Source of the DNA: Flavobacterium sp. HSC-32F16
Lineage (GTDB): Bacteria; Bacteroidota; Bacteroidia; Flavobacteriales; Flavobacteriaceae
Direction: 5' to 3'
NCBI RefSeq assembly: GCF_024171645.1
Contig: NZ_JALKAC010000001.1
Span: 1,116,001-1,180,000 of the forward strand
Length of the DNA stretch: 64,000 bases
The translations under genes were made by a program, and so were the position numbers. The notes below the pieces were generated by a model. The model was not told the origin of the DNA and did no database searches. It saw only the letters and a list, made by a program, of their open reading frames with translations. Positions 62,799 through 64,000 of the stretch are shown in pieces. The first letter of the stretch is position 1. The number at the start of each line of letters is the position of its first letter.

Positions 62799-62908
62799 TT
62801 TAAAATTCTGAAACGAAAATAGATTTCGGTAAAAAACAAAGCTATTTTTGTAAGATACGCTTTTCAATAATTTATATATCTTTAAAAACTAACAACAATA
62901 TCAAAAAC

Positions 62909-63211
62909 ATGAGTAAAATATACAATTTTGAGAAATTTGAAGTCATTAAAAATCTAATAAGAATCTCATCTTGGTTTTTAATTTTAATATTGTTGTTTGC
63001 TATAATTTTTACTTTACTTTCTACTGGATTTGAAAGTTATTTCATTAATTATTGTATAGTCTTTCCCCGCTCTACGAAGTATTACAATCGCTGTGCGAAG
63101 TCTCCCGACTTCGCACCCGCTCGTGAACACAAAGAAATTCAAAAACCAATTGGGACGTGCACGAGCGGGACGCTCGCGCTAGCAATAGAACATAAAAAAA
63201 AGAGATCTTAA
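62909..63211 (+). pseudogene. Small membrane protein, truncated by a repeat element
   Basis: The first 52 residues (MSKIYNFEKFEVIKNLIRIS, then a helix of LILILLFAIIFTLLSTG) match the gene at 63761 almost exactly. At 63065 the sequence enters a GC-rich palindromic element, and the remaining ~48 residues to the stop (PRSTKYYNRCAKSP on) are encoded by it and by the following sequence. The second helix of the intact copy is missing, so the product is probably non-functional. It is divergent from the first XRE copy. Confidence 0.82.
63066..63190. repeat. GC-rich palindromic element inserted in the membrane gene
   Basis: It contains TGCGAAGTCTCCCGACTTCGCA (TGCGAAGTC paired with GACTTCGCA) and an outer CCCGCTC ... 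GAGCGGG pair (63108-63114 and 63163-63169). It differs from the 102-bp element at 12.4 kb but has the same character: high GC, two inverted units and no gene. Confidence 0.7.
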
Positions 63212-63218
63212 GATCTCT
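63201..63218. terminator. Terminator of the second tandem XRE gene
   Basis: AGAGATCTTAAGATCTCT is a perfect 18-nt palindrome with eight A before it and a T run after it. It lies 30 bp past the XRE stop (minus strand). Confidence 0.8.
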
Positions 63219-63247
63219 TTTTTATTTAAATATATATTTTAAAAACA

Positions 63248-63637
63248 TTATTTCCCGTTCAATAACTTCTCCAAATACTCAACTTTATCTTTTTCAGCTT
63301 GCACCAAACGTTCGTAAAGTTCTACAACTTTATCTAAAGGATTAAAATTGCAATTGTAATTACCTGTAGTAATACTTCCGTGGTCTTGAAAAGTATTTCC
63401 AATAATATTAAAAACCGCTTCTTCAGAAAAGTTTTTAATTGCTTCAACAGAAACTCCAAGAGCTTTTGCAATCTCAATTAGTTTTTGTTCGTCTACAGTT
63501 TCGCTGTTTTCAATAGCCGAAATTGCCTGCTGATTTGTTCCTATAGCCTGTGCCAGTGCTTCCTGTTTCATATCTTTAAGCTCTCGGATACGGCTTATAT
63601 TTCTGCCGATATGTTTTGGTTTTATTGCTGTACTCAT
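63248..63637 (-). CDS. XRE-family regulator (second tandem copy)
   Basis: The 129-residue protein is nearly identical to the copy at 62385-62786 in the HTH half and in the tail (NPLDKVVELYERLVQAEKDK). The linker is different (IIGNTFQDHGSITTGNYN) and has four fewer residues. TATCTTTG (63642-63649, minus) sits 4 nt before the ATG. It faces the intact membrane gene at 63761. Confidence 0.9.
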   Translation of the reverse strand: MSTAIKPKHIGRNISRIRELKDMKQEALAQAIGTNQQAISAIENSETVDEQKLIEIAKALGVSVEAIKNFSEEAVFNIIGNTFQDHGSITTGNYNCNFNPLDKVVELYERLVQAEKDKVEYLEKLLNGK

Positions 63638-63760
63638 AATTCAAAGATATTTAAAATTCTTAAACGAAAATAGATTTCGGTAAAAAACAAACTAGTTTTT
63701 GTAAGATACGCTTTTCAATAATTTATATATCTTTAAAACATAAAAAACAATATCAAAAAC

Positions 63761-64000
63761 ATGAGTAAAATATACAATTTTGAGAAATTTGAAGTCATTA
63801 AAAGTCTAATAAGAATCTCATCTTGGTTTTTAATTTTAATATTGTTGTTTGCTATAATTTTTACTTTACTTTCTACTGGATTTGAAAGTTATTTCATTAA
63901 TTATTGTATAGTCTTTCTATCTATTTCTACATTGTTTTTCAATGCAATAACCTTATTTGTAATTTCTATTTTGTATAAATTAAAGAAAGAAAAAATACTT
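63761..64000 (+). CDS. Small membrane protein (intact copy, runs off the window)
   Basis: The visible 80 residues have two membrane helices, SWFLILILLFAIIFTLLSTG and a stretch with IVFLSISTLFFNAITLFVI, then a charged LYKLKKEKIL end. It is the full version of the truncated gene at 62909. It is divergent from an XRE gene, with 123 bp between the start codons, so the regulator may control it. Family not recognised; the C-terminus lies outside the window. Confidence 0.78.
   Translation, partial: MSKIYNFEKFEVIKSLIRISSWFLILILLFAIIFTLLSTGFESYFINYCIVFLSISTLFFNAITLFVISILYKLKKEKIL

Noticed and set aside
1..64000. CRISPR arrays, tRNA and rRNA genes, transposases
   Set aside because: I looked for regularly spaced repeats, tRNA-like folds and insertion-sequence genes and saw none; the repeats found are palindromic and irregular.

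Overview
The window is an AT-rich chromosomal segment of a member of the Bacteroidota, almost certainly Flavobacterium or a close relative. This rests on core proteins with clear flavobacterial character (GyrA with an acidic tail, ClpC, FtsH, an OstA-like protein, a fused aspartokinase-homoserine dehydrogenase), on many short lipoproteins with an SC-type lipobox, on promoter-like TAnnTTTG motifs, and on the many palindromic intergenic repeats typical of the genus. No rRNA, tRNA, CRISPR array, transposase or integrase gene was seen.

Layout. 1-7340 is housekeeping: the 3' end of ddl, a YetF-like membrane protein, coaD, a frameshifted hydrolase, a PhnA-domain protein, a DbpA-like helicase and an M14 peptidase. 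7516-15546 is accessory: a cpRec-type receiver protein, a probable DUF6882 protein, a two-gene module (two-domain peptidoglycan hydrolase plus downstream lipoprotein) bracketed by two near-identical 102-bp palindromic repeats, a three-domain XRE regulator with a broken copy of its tail, a structured-RNA-like repeat and two tandem paralogous lipoproteins. 15632-24072 is core again: NUDIX and pyrE (divergent), SRPBCC, birA, rsfS-ftsH, then a compact run LUD protein-cdsA-psd-ACBP-lipoprotein SOD. 24223-46993 carries an amylase lipoprotein, the OstA-like protein with a class-III aminotransferase, TPR-aroE, a DUF349 protein, OsmC, gyrA, clpC, a retropepsin-like/RimK fusion, a second YetF-like protein and a translationally coupled PadR-HAAS-serine hydrolase operon. 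47067-53272 (minus strand) holds an SMI1/KNR4-like protein, a WG-repeat protein, a phosphate transporter with its DUF47 partner, and hutH.

53611-58798 is the threonine operon thrA-thrB-thrC. It is preceded by a 33-codon leader ORF ending in six consecutive Thr codons and followed by a terminator-like fold, which points to attenuation control. Directly downstream, 58930-62250 encodes an LRR-ROC-COR protein with a C-terminal SEFIR/TIR-like domain. This architecture resembles immune receptors and is the best candidate here for an undescribed defence or signalling system. The window ends in a tandem duplication of an XRE-regulator/membrane-protein divergent pair, of which the first membrane gene is cut by a palindromic repeat.

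Recurrent themes are AT-rich intergenic inverted repeats in several sequence families, bidirectional hairpin terminators between convergent genes, and TAnnTTTG elements placed so close to the start codons of pyrE and the XRE genes that leaderless transcripts are likely. All functional calls are from reading the sequence; no database search was run.
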